NCBI RefSeq assembly: GCF_015471405.1
Contig: NZ_BLVZ01000025.1
Location: forward strand, 1 to 58,061
Origin: Pseudomonas cichorii
GTDB taxonomy: Bacteria > Pseudomonadota > Gammaproteobacteria > Pseudomonadales > Pseudomonadaceae
DNA: 58,061 bases
Reading direction: 5' to 3'
Of the stretch, positions 35,560-43,962 are shown in pieces; position 1 is the stretch's first letter, and each line of letters begins with the position of its first letter. The notes beneath the pieces are model-generated. The model saw nothing but the letters and a program-made list of their open reading frames with translations. It was not told the DNA's origin and made no database searches. A program made the position numbers and the translations under genes.

Positions 35560-36624
35560 ATGTTCCGACCCAAGTTGTTGTTTACCAGCCTGGCAGCCCT
35601 GGCTCTGGGCGCCTGCGCACCATCGGACCCACAAGCCGTCACCTCTGCCGCCATCGCCAAGCAGGTGATCCTGCCGACCTACAGCCGCTGGGTCGAAGCC
35701 GATCGCCAGCTGGCCAGCAGCGCAATTGCCTTCTGCCAGGGCAAAACCGATCTGGAAAGCGCACGCGCCGACTTCCTGAAAGCACAGAAAACCTGGGCCG
35801 AGTTGCAGCCATTACTGATCGGGCCGCTGGCCGAAGGCAACCGTGCCTGGCAGGTGCAGTTCTGGCCGGACAAGAAAAATCTGGTCGGACGTCAGGTCGA
35901 ACAACTGGTCAACGCCCAGCCGCAGATCAGTGCCGAAGAACTGTCCAAGGCCAGCGTCGTGGTTCAAGGGCTGTCGGCTTATGAATACATCCTGTTCGAT
36001 GCCGAAATCGACATGGCCAACGCCGAACAGAAAGCCCGTTACTGCCCGTTGCTGATGGCAATCGGTGAGCGCCAGAAGATCCTGGCCGAGGAAATTCTCA
36101 GCCGCTGGAACAGCAACGACGGCATGCTCGCGCAACTGAGCAAGTTCCCGAACACGCGCTATGCCGACTCCCACGAAGCCATCGCCGAAGTGCTGCGTGT
36201 ACAGGTCACCGCGCTGGACAGCCTAAAGAAAAAACTGGGCACACCACTGGGTCGCCAGACCAAGGGCCAGCCGCAACCGTTCCAGGCCGACTCCTGGCGC
36301 AGCAAGTCTTCGCTCAGCAGCCTGGAAGCCAGCCTGATCAGCGCCCAGACCGTCTGGGTCGGCGTGGATAACAAAGGGCTGCGGGGTCTGTTGCCCGCCG
36401 AGCAGAAACCACTGGCCGACAAGATCGACGCAGCCTACGCTGCCAGCCGCAAACTGCTGTCGGAACTCAAGCCGCCACTGGCCGACCTGCTGGCCAGCGA
36501 AGCCGGCCGTCAGCAGCTCAATGCGTTTTACGACAGCCTGAACGTGGTTCACCGCCTCCATGAAGGCGAGCTGGCAAAAGCTCTGGGTATTCAGTTGGGC
36601 TTCAACGCCAACGACGGCGATTGA
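35560..36624 (+). CDS. Second imelysin-family lipoprotein
   Basis: 354 residues with lipobox LGAC (about 13-16). All-helical imelysin-like sequence (LKAQKTWAELQPLLIGPLAEG; NAFYDSLNVVHRLHEGELAKALG). At the GxHxxE position it reads GLSAYEYILFD (about 137-147), so the His is replaced by Ala or Tyr and metal binding there may be lost, unlike the first imelysin of the cluster. It may bind a different ligand or act as a partner subunit. Lies between the di-heme protein and DUF1513 genes in one operon. Confidence 0.83.
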   Translation: MFRPKLLFTSLAALALGACAPSDPQAVTSAAIAKQVILPTYSRWVEADRQLASSAIAFCQGKTDLESARADFLKAQKTWAELQPLLIGPLAEGNRAWQVQFWPDKKNLVGRQVEQLVNAQPQISAEELSKASVVVQGLSAYEYILFDAEIDMANAEQKARYCPLLMAIGERQKILAEEILSRWNSNDGMLAQLSKFPNTRYADSHEAIAEVLRVQVTALDSLKKKLGTPLGRQTKGQPQPFQADSWRSKSSLSSLEASLISAQTVWVGVDNKGLRGLLPAEQKPLADKIDAAYAASRKLLSELKPPLADLLASEAGRQQLNAFYDSLNVVHRLHEGELAKALGIQLGFNANDGD

Positions 36625-36638
36625 TCGAGAGGTTGTAG

Positions 36639-37739
36639 ATGATGTTGCGACGTCAGGCCCTGGCTCTTGGCAGCCTGTTACTCAGCGCTTGTACGCTGGG
36701 CGGCTGGACTCTGTTTCGGCAAAAAGGCAAAAGCCCCCTGCTGCTTTCCGCTCGCGACGATGGCGACGCAAGGCACTACGCAGTGGGCTACCGGCTCGAC
36801 GGCACGCAGGTGTTCGCAACCCAGGTCGCCCAGCGTTGCCATGACATCATCAATCACCCGTCCTTGCCGCTGGCAGTATTCATCGCCCGCAGGCCCGGCA
36901 CTGAAAGCTACCTGATCGACCTGCGCGACGGTCGCCTGCTGCAAACCATCACTTCGCAGCAGAACCGGCATTTCTACGGCCACGCCGTGATCCATGGCGA
37001 TGGCGAGTGGCTGTACGCCACGGAAAACGACACTACCGATCCCGGTCGAGGCCTGCTGGGCGTTTATCGTTTTGTCGATGAACGACTGGTGCATTCGGCA
37101 GAGATCCCCACTCACGGCATCGGCCCGCATCAGGTGTCGTGGATGCCGGACGGCGAAACGCTGGTAGTTGCCAACGGCGGTATTCGCACCGAGGCCGAAA
37201 GCCGGGTAGAGATGAACCTGCATGCCATGGAGCCCAGCCTGGTGCTGATGCAACGCGACGGCACACTGCTGAGCAAGGAAACCCTCAGGCAACAGATGAA
37301 CAGCGTGCGCCACATGGGAATTGCCAGCGACGGCACCATTGTCGCCGGGCAGCAATTCATGGGCGATGCCCATGAGTCCTCCGAACTGCTGGCGATCAAG
37401 CGTCCGGGTCAACCCTTCCAGGCCTTTCCCGTAGCCGAAGAGCAATTGCGGGCGATGGGGCATTACACCGCCAGCGTTGCGGTACACAGCGACCTGCGAC
37501 TGGTTGCACTGACAGCGCCCCGTGGCAACCGGTTCTTTATCTGGGATCTGGACAGCGGTGCAGTGAAACTCGACGCGCCTCTGCCTGACTGTGCAGGCGT
37601 GGGTGCGGTTGCCGATGGCTTTGTCGTGACCTCCGGTCAGGGCCGCTGCCGCTTCTACGACTGCCGCCAGCCCCAATTGCTGGCTAAACCTCTGGATCTG
37701 CCGGCAGGGCTCTGGGACAACCATTTGCATCTGGTGTGA
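36639..37739 (+). CDS. DUF1513 periplasmic beta-propeller-like protein
   Basis: 366 residues. The N-terminus MMLRRQALALGSLLLSAC combines a paired Arg with a lipobox (LSAC), so it may be a lipoprotein, possibly sent by Tat. The body has repeated strand patterns (HYAVGYRLDGTQVF; FYGHAVIHGDGEWLYATEND; GIGPHQVSWMPDGETLVVANGG), as in seven-bladed propellers of the DUF1513 family. Function unknown; it is conserved beside imelysins and the di-heme protein. Two ATGs in tandem at 36639 and 36642. Last gene of the operon, followed by a paired REP element. Confidence 0.83.
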   Translation: MMLRRQALALGSLLLSACTLGGWTLFRQKGKSPLLLSARDDGDARHYAVGYRLDGTQVFATQVAQRCHDIINHPSLPLAVFIARRPGTESYLIDLRDGRLLQTITSQQNRHFYGHAVIHGDGEWLYATENDTTDPGRGLLGVYRFVDERLVHSAEIPTHGIGPHQVSWMPDGETLVVANGGIRTEAESRVEMNLHAMEPSLVLMQRDGTLLSKETLRQQMNSVRHMGIASDGTIVAGQQFMGDAHESSELLAIKRPGQPFQAFPVAEEQLRAMGHYTASVAVHSDLRLVALTAPRGNRFFIWDLDSGAVKLDAPLPDCAGVGAVADGFVVTSGQGRCRFYDCRQPQLLAKPLDLPAGLWDNHLHLV

Positions 37740-37745
37740 TTGTCT

Positions 37746-37816
37746 GTGGGACCGGATTCATCCGGGAAGGCGTTTTGAGAATGTACTGGCCTCTTCTCGG
37801 ATAAATCCGGTCCTAC
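37746..37816. repeat. Paired REP element
   Basis: The arms GTGGGACCGGATTCATCCGG (37746-37765) and CGGATAAATCCGGTCCTAC (37798-37816) are near-inverted copies. The right arm also occurs alone at 12209-12236. It separates the DUF1513 gene from mexV. Confidence 0.85.
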
Positions 37817-37916
37817 GACCATAAATAAAGAAATGTCCTACGCCCTGCCGGTTTGCAATATCCGGCGCTGGAGCTAGCCTGCTTCTCAGGTTAAATATCT
37901 CCAAAGGAAGTGCAGT

Positions 37917-39068
37917 ATGGTGCGTCGGCGCATGCTGATCATGCTGGGCTTTGTTCTGCTTGTAGTGCTTTTACTGGCGGGCTACAAGGCCCTCTCCATT
38001 TATCGGCAGATTCAGCAATTCAGCGCCCCAAAACCACCGGTCAGCGTGGCTGTGGCCACTGCCAGCGAACAACCGTGGCAAAACCTTCTACCCGCCATCG
38101 GCACCCTCAAGGCCTTGCAGGGCGTCGACCTGAGCCTGGAAATCGCCGGCACGGTAAAGGCCGTGCAATTCGAGTCAGGACAAAAGGTCAGGGTTGGTCA
38201 GCCCTTGCTGCAACTGGACAGCGATGTCGAAAAGGGCCTGCTGGGCACTGCCGAGGCGGATCTGGGGCTGGCACAGGTTGAACACGGTCGCGGCAGCAGG
38301 CTGGTGGGTGATCAGGCGATTTCCAGAGGGGACTTCGACAAGCTCGCCGCACAACTGAAAAAAGCCGGCGCAACCGTCGCCCAGCTCAAGGCCTCTTTGG
38401 CCAAGAAACAGATACTCGCGCCATTCAGCGGCACCATCGGCATTCGTCAGGTGGATGTGGGCGATTACCTGGCCAGCGGAACGGTCATCGCTACCCTGCA
38501 GGACCTGAGCAGCCTCTATGTCGACTTCTACGTGCCGGAGCAGGCCCTGCCGAAGATCGCCATTGGCCAGACAGTCCGGCTCAGTGTCGCGGCCTATCCG
38601 GAGCAGCAATTTGAAGCCAGGGTCAGCGCCATCAACCCCAGGGTCGATGAGACCACCCGCAACGTGCTGATTCGCGCCACCCTGCCCAACCCTGAAAGCA
38701 GGCTGCTGCCGGGCATGTTCGCCAGCCTGCAGGTCGTATTGCCCAGTGCTCCAAGCCAGATCGTGGTGCCGGAAAGTGCAATTACCTACACCCTCTATGG
38801 CAACTCGGTGTTTGTCGTCGTACCGAAGAAAAACGACAAGGGCGAACCGGAAAAAGACGCCGCAGGCCAGCAACAACTGGCGGTCGAACGACACTTCGTC
38901 GAAACCGGTGAACGCCGCGCCGGGATGGTCATCATCGTCAGAGGGATCAAGGCTGGCGAGCAGGTTGTCAGCGGCGGGCAGCTCAAGCTCGACAACGGAA
39001 CCCATGTGGCCATCAGCGCCGACAAGACCTTGCCGGCCGATCCGAACAGCCAGCCACGCGCTGACTGA
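37917..39068 (+). CDS. mexV: RND efflux periplasmic adaptor MexV
   Basis: 383 residues; ATG with AAGGAAG before it. One N-terminal membrane helix (about 7-25), then a lipoyl-type domain (SLEIAGTVKAVQFESGQKVRVGQPLLQLD), a short helical hairpin, and beta-barrel parts (ILAPFSGTIGIRQVDVGDYL; VRLSVAAYPEQQFEARVSAI). A charged insert KKNDKGEPEKDAAG lies near 305. Known role: membrane-fusion partner of MexW linking it to an outer-membrane channel. mexW follows after 14 bases. No outer-membrane factor gene is present, as in P. aeruginosa mexVW, which borrows OprM. Confidence 0.85.
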   Translation: MVRRRMLIMLGFVLLVVLLLAGYKALSIYRQIQQFSAPKPPVSVAVATASEQPWQNLLPAIGTLKALQGVDLSLEIAGTVKAVQFESGQKVRVGQPLLQLDSDVEKGLLGTAEADLGLAQVEHGRGSRLVGDQAISRGDFDKLAAQLKKAGATVAQLKASLAKKQILAPFSGTIGIRQVDVGDYLASGTVIATLQDLSSLYVDFYVPEQALPKIAIGQTVRLSVAAYPEQQFEARVSAINPRVDETTRNVLIRATLPNPESRLLPGMFASLQVVLPSAPSQIVVPESAITYTLYGNSVFVVVPKKNDKGEPEKDAAGQQQLAVERHFVETGERRAGMVIIVRGIKAGEQVVSGGQLKLDNGTHVAISADKTLPADPNSQPRAD

Positions 39069-39082
39069 TCAAGGAATTTCTC

Positions 39083-42000
39083 ATGGCATTTACAGATCCG
39101 TTCATTCGCCGCCCGGTACTGGCGACCGTGGTCAGCCTGCTGATCGTGCTGCTGGGTTTCCAGGCGTTCAGCAAGCTGACCATCCGCCAGTATCCGCAGA
39201 TGGAAAACGCCATGATCACCGTGACCACGGCGTATCCCGGCGCCAATGCCGAAACCATTCAGGGCTACATTACTCAGCCGCTGCAACAGAGCCTGGCCAG
39301 CGCCGAAGGCATCGACTACATGACGTCGGTCAGCCGCCAGAACTTTTCGGTGATCACGATCTATGCACGCATCGGTGCCGACAGCGACCGCCTGTTCACC
39401 GAGCTGCTGGCCAAGGCCAACGAGGTCAAGAACAAACTGCCGCAGGACGCCGAGGACCCGGTACTGAGCAAGGAAGCAGCCAACGCTTCGGCGCTGATGT
39501 ACATCAGCTTCTACAGCTCCGAACTGAGCAATCCACAGATCACCGACTACCTGTCACGGGTCATCCAGCCCAAGCTGGCCACGTTGCCCGGCATGGCCGA
39601 AGCAGAAATCCTCGGCAATCAGGTCTTCGCCATGCGCCTCTGGCTGGACCCGGTACGGCTGGCCGGCTTCGGGCTGACGGCCGCCGATGTCACCAATGCA
39701 GTACGCCGCTATAACTTCCTGTCGGCGGCCGGTGAGGTCAAAGGCGAATACGTGGTCACCAGCATCAACGCCACCACCGACCTCAAGTCCGCCGAAGCCT
39801 TTGCCGCGATTCCACTGAAGACCGATGGCGACAGCCGGGTGCTGCTGGGGGATGTAGCGCGGGTGGAAATGGGCGCAGAGAGCTACAACGCGGTCAGTTC
39901 CTTCGATGGCATACCCTCGGTCTATATCGGCATCAAGGGGACTCCCAGTTCCAACCCGTTGGATGTGATCAAGGAAGTGCGGCGCATCATGCCGGAGCTG
40001 GAAAGCCAGTTGCCGCCCAGCCTGAAGGTGTCCATCGCCTATGACGCAACGCTGTTCATCCAGGCTTCGATTTACGAGGTCGTGAAAACCCTGATCGAGG
40101 CAGTACTGATCGTGGTAGTGATCGTGTTCCTGTTCCTCGGCGCACTGCGTTCGGTGCTGATTCCGGTCATCACCATTCCGCTGTCGATGATTGGCGTGTT
40201 GTTCTTCATGCAGTTGATGGGCTACTCGATCAACCTGCTGACATTGCTGGCGATGGTGCTGGCCATCGGTCTGGTGGTCGACGATGCAATTGTGGTGGTG
40301 GAAAACATCCATCGCCATATCGAGGAAGGCAAGACTCCGTTCGAGGCCGCCATTGAAGGGGCGCGGGAGATCGCCATGCCGGTGGTCTCGATGACCATCA
40401 CACTGGCCGCGGTGTATGCGCCTATCGGTTTTCTGGAAGGCCTGACCGGCGCGCTGTTCAAGGAGTTTGCCCTGACGCTTGCCGGGGCGGTGGTCATTTC
40501 GGGCATCGTGGCTCTGACACTCTCGCCAATGATGTGCGCCCTGTTACTGCGCCACGATGAAAACGCCAGCGGTCTGGCCCACAAGCTCGACAAGCTTTTC
40601 GAGCGTCTGAAAGTACGCTATCAGCGCCTGTTGCACGGCACCCTCGACACCCGCCCGGTGGTGCTGGTGTTTGCCTTGATCGTCCTGTTCCTGATTCCCG
40701 TGCTGCTCAAGTTCACCCAGTCGAACCTGGCGCCGGACGAAGATCAGGGCATCATTTTCATGATGGCGACCTCGCCGCAGCCGACCAACCTGGATTACAT
40801 CAACACCTATACCGATGAGTTCGTACAGATATTCCGAGAGTTTCCCGAGTATTACTCCTCGTTCCAGATCAACGGTTTCAATGGTGTACAGACCGGCATC
40901 GGTGGTTTCCTGCTCAAGCCATGGGACGAGCGCAGCCGTACCCAGATGGAAATCCTGCCGCAGGTTCAGGCACGGCTGGCGCAGATACCGGGCCTGCAAA
41001 TCTTCGGCTTCAACCTGCCCTCGCTGCCGGGTACCGGTGAAGGTCTGCCGTTCCAGTTCGTCATCAATACCCCGAACGATTATGCCGCGCTGCTGGAGGT
41101 CGCAGAGCGGATAAAGAAACGTGCTGTGGAGTCCGGAAAATTCGCATTCATGGATATCGATCTGGCCTTCGACAAGCCTGAAGTGGTGGTTGAGATCGAC
41201 CGGGCCAAGGCAGCCCAGATGGGTGTTTCCATGCAGGACCTGGGCAGCACGCTGGCGACTCTGCTGGCCGAGGCGGAAATCAACCGCTTCACCATCGAAG
41301 GTCGCAGCTACAAGGTCATTGCCCAGGTAGAGCGAGCCTATCGGGACAATCCTGGCTGGCTGAACAACTATTACGTGAAGAACAGCGAAGGCAAACTGTT
41401 GGCTCTGTCCACACTGATAACGATCAGTGACCGGGCCAGACCCCGTCAGCTCAACCAGTTTCAGCAGCTCAACTCGGCAATCATCCAGGGTTTCCCCATC
41501 GTCAGCATGGGCGAGGCCATCGAGACAGTTCGCCAGATCGCCAGCGAAGAAGCGCCTGCCGGGTTTGCCTATGACTATGCGGGCGCTTCACGCCAATACG
41601 TGCAGGAAGGCAGCGCTCTGTGGGTGACCTTTGCGTTGGCGCTGGCGATCATTTTTCTGGTGCTGGCAGCACAGTTCGAAAGTTTCCGCGACCCGCTGGT
41701 GATTCTGGTCACCGTACCGCTGTCGATCTGCGGGGCATTGATCCCGCTGTTCCTCGGGCTGTCGAGCATGAATATCTACACGCAGGTAGGGCTGGTGACA
41801 CTGATCGGTCTGATCAGCAAGCACGGAATCCTGATCGTCGAGTTCGCCAATCAGCTACGTCACCATAAAGGGTTGTCGGCACGTGAGGCGGTAGAGGAAG
41901 CCGCTGCGATTCGCCTGCGCCCGGTGCTGATGACAACGGCTGCAATGGTCTTTGGCATGGTGCCACTGATATTCGCGACAGGGGCCGGAGCCGTCAGTCG

Positions 42001-42154
42001 TTTCGATATAGGGATAGTGATTGCTACGGGGATGTCGGTGGGAACCCTGTTTACCCTGTTTGTACTGCCTTGCGTGTATACGGTTCTGGCTGCACGGGAC
42101 AAAGCGGCTGATGCTGCACTCTCACAGACAGCAGAAGCAAAACCCACACACTAG
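39083..42154 (+). CDS. mexW: RND multidrug efflux permease MexW
   Basis: 1023 residues, full RND length. N-terminus FTDPFIRRPVLATVVSLLIVLLGF. TM4 carries the proton-relay Asp pair in GLVVDDAIVVVENIHRHIEEG, and the large periplasmic loops are in place. C-terminal half: GLVTLIGLISKHGILIVEFANQ. Known role of MexVW: proton-driven export of fluoroquinolones, tetracycline, chloramphenicol and macrolides in P. aeruginosa; the substrate range here is inferred. Transcribed with mexV. Confidence 0.88.
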   Translation: MAFTDPFIRRPVLATVVSLLIVLLGFQAFSKLTIRQYPQMENAMITVTTAYPGANAETIQGYITQPLQQSLASAEGIDYMTSVSRQNFSVITIYARIGADSDRLFTELLAKANEVKNKLPQDAEDPVLSKEAANASALMYISFYSSELSNPQITDYLSRVIQPKLATLPGMAEAEILGNQVFAMRLWLDPVRLAGFGLTAADVTNAVRRYNFLSAAGEVKGEYVVTSINATTDLKSAEAFAAIPLKTDGDSRVLLGDVARVEMGAESYNAVSSFDGIPSVYIGIKGTPSSNPLDVIKEVRRIMPELESQLPPSLKVSIAYDATLFIQASIYEVVKTLIEAVLIVVVIVFLFLGALRSVLIPVITIPLSMIGVLFFMQLMGYSINLLTLLAMVLAIGLVVDDAIVVVENIHRHIEEGKTPFEAAIEGAREIAMPVVSMTITLAAVYAPIGFLEGLTGALFKEFALTLAGAVVISGIVALTLSPMMCALLLRHDENASGLAHKLDKLFERLKVRYQRLLHGTLDTRPVVLVFALIVLFLIPVLLKFTQSNLAPDEDQGIIFMMATSPQPTNLDYINTYTDEFVQIFREFPEYYSSFQINGFNGVQTGIGGFLLKPWDERSRTQMEILPQVQARLAQIPGLQIFGFNLPSLPGTGEGLPFQFVINTPNDYAALLEVAERIKKRAVESGKFAFMDIDLAFDKPEVVVEIDRAKAAQMGVSMQDLGSTLATLLAEAEINRFTIEGRSYKVIAQVERAYRDNPGWLNNYYVKNSEGKLLALSTLITISDRARPRQLNQFQQLNSAIIQGFPIVSMGEAIETVRQIASEEAPAGFAYDYAGASRQYVQEGSALWVTFALALAIIFLVLAAQFESFRDPLVILVTVPLSICGALIPLFLGLSSMNIYTQVGLVTLIGLISKHGILIVEFANQLRHHKGLSAREAVEEAAAIRLRPVLMTTAAMVFGMVPLIFATGAGAVSRFDIGIVIATGMSVGTLFTLFVLPCVYTVLAARDKAADAALSQTAEAKPTH

Positions 42155-42156
42155 AA

Positions 42157-42173
42157 AGCCCCGAAAAGGGGCT
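42157..42173 (+). terminator. Weak hairpin after mexW
   Basis: AGCCCC-GAAAA-GGGGCT, six pairs, three bases after the stop; no T-run. Confidence 0.4.
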
Positions 42174-42193
42174 CTGGAAAGTTGAAGATCATT

Positions 42194-42424
42194 TCAACCT
42201 TTGGGGCCGGAGCCCTGAACAAGACCGTACATCAATAGCAACAGATCATGATCAGGCTTGACTGCCTGCATGCTCTTTACGACTCGCGGCAAAGGACAAT
42301 GCCCTTCACCACTCTGGACACTGAGTATCTTTGTCGAGGGCTGCTCCCAGGCAGCCACGGCAACGGTTGCAGTTGCCAAGGCACCGACTACAAACAGACC
42401 TCTAGCCATTTCAAGTTTCATCAC
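42194..42424 (-). CDS. Small exported hypothetical protein of the ColR-target operon
   Basis: 76 residues. Signal-like start (MARGLFVVGALATATVAVAA, then AWEQ). The mature part of about 50 residues has one Cys and ends GLVQGSGPKG. Its ATG overlaps the inaA stop (ATGA), so it is the third gene of methyltransferase-inaA-small protein; I recall the same trio next to colRS in P. putida and P. aeruginosa. Function unknown, probably envelope-related. Confidence 0.75.
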   Translation of the reverse strand: MMKLEMARGLFVVGALATATVAVAAWEQPSTKILSVQSGEGHCPLPRVVKSMQAVKPDHDLLLLMYGLVQGSGPKG

Positions 42425-43143
42425 TCCAAACCTTTGATAGTGCTGCCAAACACTGAATGGTAAAAGTAGACAAGCTTTTGCCAGTCTGCTGCTTCGAGTG
42501 ACGAATGGCGTCGAAACTGTTTCATGTCATGCTGGGCAGCGCCATAAGCAGTCCAGCGACGGCGGGCTTTCTCCAGGTCAAGCAGCGCAACTTCCACCCG
42601 AGCCTGCGAGCCTTCGCCAGTCACACGCACGAATATGTGCTTGCTGTACAAGCAACTATGCTGCCAGCGCGCAAGATGCATACGGGCCAGAGTGGAACCT
42701 ATTTCCTTGAGCATGCGCTCATGCAGCAACTCACCGCAACGCTCACGCCCACCATTGGCATACCACTGGGCAAGATCCTCGAAACCCTCAAGTGCCTCCG
42801 TGACCAGCAAGGCGCGCCATTGATTGTTTTCGTCTCGCTCGGCACCGCAGAACATTATCTCAGGCACGCCGACGTTGATCTGGCGCAGACCTTCGATGGC
42901 ATCGCGCTCACGCAGAACGGTCGGACGCCCCAATGGATACAAAAAACTACGATAGGTATGGCCAATCTGACGCTTGCTGTAAAGCATCGGACCTTCGTTG
43001 CCATAAATCCGCTGAACACCGCTTTCACCACCACGACGAACATTCGGCTCTTCTACCCACTCACCGCGCAAGTTCCAGAAATGGCTGAAGCGGCTCTCTT
43101 TTTTGGAGGTACGCATCGCTTTTCCTAAAGTCTGAACACTCAT
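42421..43143 (-). CDS. inaA: InaA-type lipopolysaccharide kinase-like protein
   Basis: 240 residues; protein-kinase-like fold of the Kdo/WaaP group. YSKRQIGHTYRS holds the likely ATP Lys (the usual place in WaaP relatives), ALLVTEALEGFEDLAQWY is the hinge, HSCLYSKHIFV the catalytic loop and LLDLEKARRRW the metal-binding DxEK box. Catalytic Asp in the loop is not obvious, as in other InaA proteins. Expected to act on LPS core sugars or a related substrate at the inner membrane. Start 43143 (AAGG nine bases before) lies six bases after the methyltransferase stop. A second ATG at 43116 has a better SD (AGGA), so the N-terminus is uncertain by nine residues. Confidence 0.8.
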   Translation of the reverse strand: MSVQTLGKAMRTSKKESRFSHFWNLRGEWVEEPNVRRGGESGVQRIYGNEGPMLYSKRQIGHTYRSFLYPLGRPTVLRERDAIEGLRQINVGVPEIMFCGAERDENNQWRALLVTEALEGFEDLAQWYANGGRERCGELLHERMLKEIGSTLARMHLARWQHSCLYSKHIFVRVTGEGSQARVEVALLDLEKARRRWTAYGAAQHDMKQFRRHSSLEAADWQKLVYFYHSVFGSTIKGLE

Positions 43144-43149
43144 CCAAAA

Positions 43150-43830
43150 TTACCTTTTACGCAGTAAATAGACGCGCCACATGGCATAAAACGGTAAGAA
43201 ATCCATGCGTTCCTGAATCCGGAAACCCGCCTGTTCAAACTCGGCCTCGACAGTTTCAACGGGTAACACAAAACGATTCTGGTAACCTTCAGCCCCACTT
43301 TTTTGCTGCCTGTGTTGCTCAAGGCGCTTGCGTTTCCAGGCCTTGAAATTGCCATCGACCCAGAGCGAAACAATCACGCTGTCACGGGTGACACGCTGAA
43401 ACTCCCGTAATAGAGACATTCGATGTTCAGCCTGCCCAACATGGTGCAAAAGACGCATACAGAAAATACTGTCCACGGCGTTTTCGGGCAGATTGATTGC
43501 GAAAGCAGATGTCTGCAAAGGTTGTACCCTTTTCACAACATCTTCAGGCTGAGACTCCAGAGCGGTCTTGAGCATGTCCTCGGAATTGTCGGCGCCGATG
43601 ATAGAGCGATTGGCTTTTTCAGCCAACAAAGACCAGAAACGGCCAGCACCGCAGGGCAGGTCGAGTACCAGCCCGGGGTCACCGGCAAGGTGCAAGGCCT
43701 TTCGGGCAAGTTGCTCGTCACGATAATGAGAAAGTTTGCGCCACAGGCCGTCCTGATGCTTGTCCAGATACTGCCGGGCGTGATCTTTATCGTATTTGCG
43801 CGAGAACTCAAGCTCGGTGCGCTTGCTCAT
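43150..43830 (-). CDS. SAM-dependent methyltransferase of the ColR-target operon
   Basis: 226 residues from the ATG at 43830. The SAM site is VLDLPCGAGRFW (motif I), followed by IIGADNSEDML, and DSIFCMRLLHHV is motif IV. The sequence before (KYDKDHARQYLDKHQDGLWRKLSHYRDEQLA) may bind the substrate. Earlier in-frame starts at 43845 (ATG) and 43872 (TTG) have no better SD. I chose 43830 partly because it puts the ColR box 70 bases upstream, just as for the PAP2 gene. First gene of an operon with inaA, so a role in modifying LPS or another envelope component is inferred. Confidence 0.8.
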   Translation of the reverse strand: MSKRTELEFSRKYDKDHARQYLDKHQDGLWRKLSHYRDEQLARKALHLAGDPGLVLDLPCGAGRFWSLLAEKANRSIIGADNSEDMLKTALESQPEDVVKRVQPLQTSAFAINLPENAVDSIFCMRLLHHVGQAEHRMSLLREFQRVTRDSVIVSLWVDGNFKAWKRKRLEQHRQQKSGAEGYQNRFVLPVETVEAEFEQAGFRIQERMDFLPFYAMWRVYLLRKR

Positions 43831-43900
43831 GTGGGGGCATCTCATGATTCTGATTGAGGCCAGCCTACTCAAGGCGCTGTCATCGTCAGGTCATGCAGAT

Positions 43901-43916
43901 GTGAAAAAAATGTTCT
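43901..43916 (-). promoter_or_regulatory. ColR box before the methyltransferase-inaA operon
   Basis: Minus strand AGAACATTTTTTTCAC. Compared with the ColR consensus I recall from P. putida (YYNASNNYTTTTTCAC) it fits at all fixed positions but the first two pyrimidines. It ends 70 bases before the start at 43830. The T-tract is at the same time the U-run of the colS terminator. Confidence 0.65.
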
Positions 43917-43935
43917 CTGGGAGCAGAGAACATTT
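43904..43935 (-). terminator. Rho-independent terminator of colR-colS
   Basis: Minus strand AAATGTTCTCTG-CTCC-CAGAGAACATTT followed by TTTT: a twelve-pair perfect stem 28 bases after the colS stop. Overlaps the ColR box of the next operon. Confidence 0.9.
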
Positions 43936-43962
43936 CAAGATATTACAGGCACTTCCGGAGAC

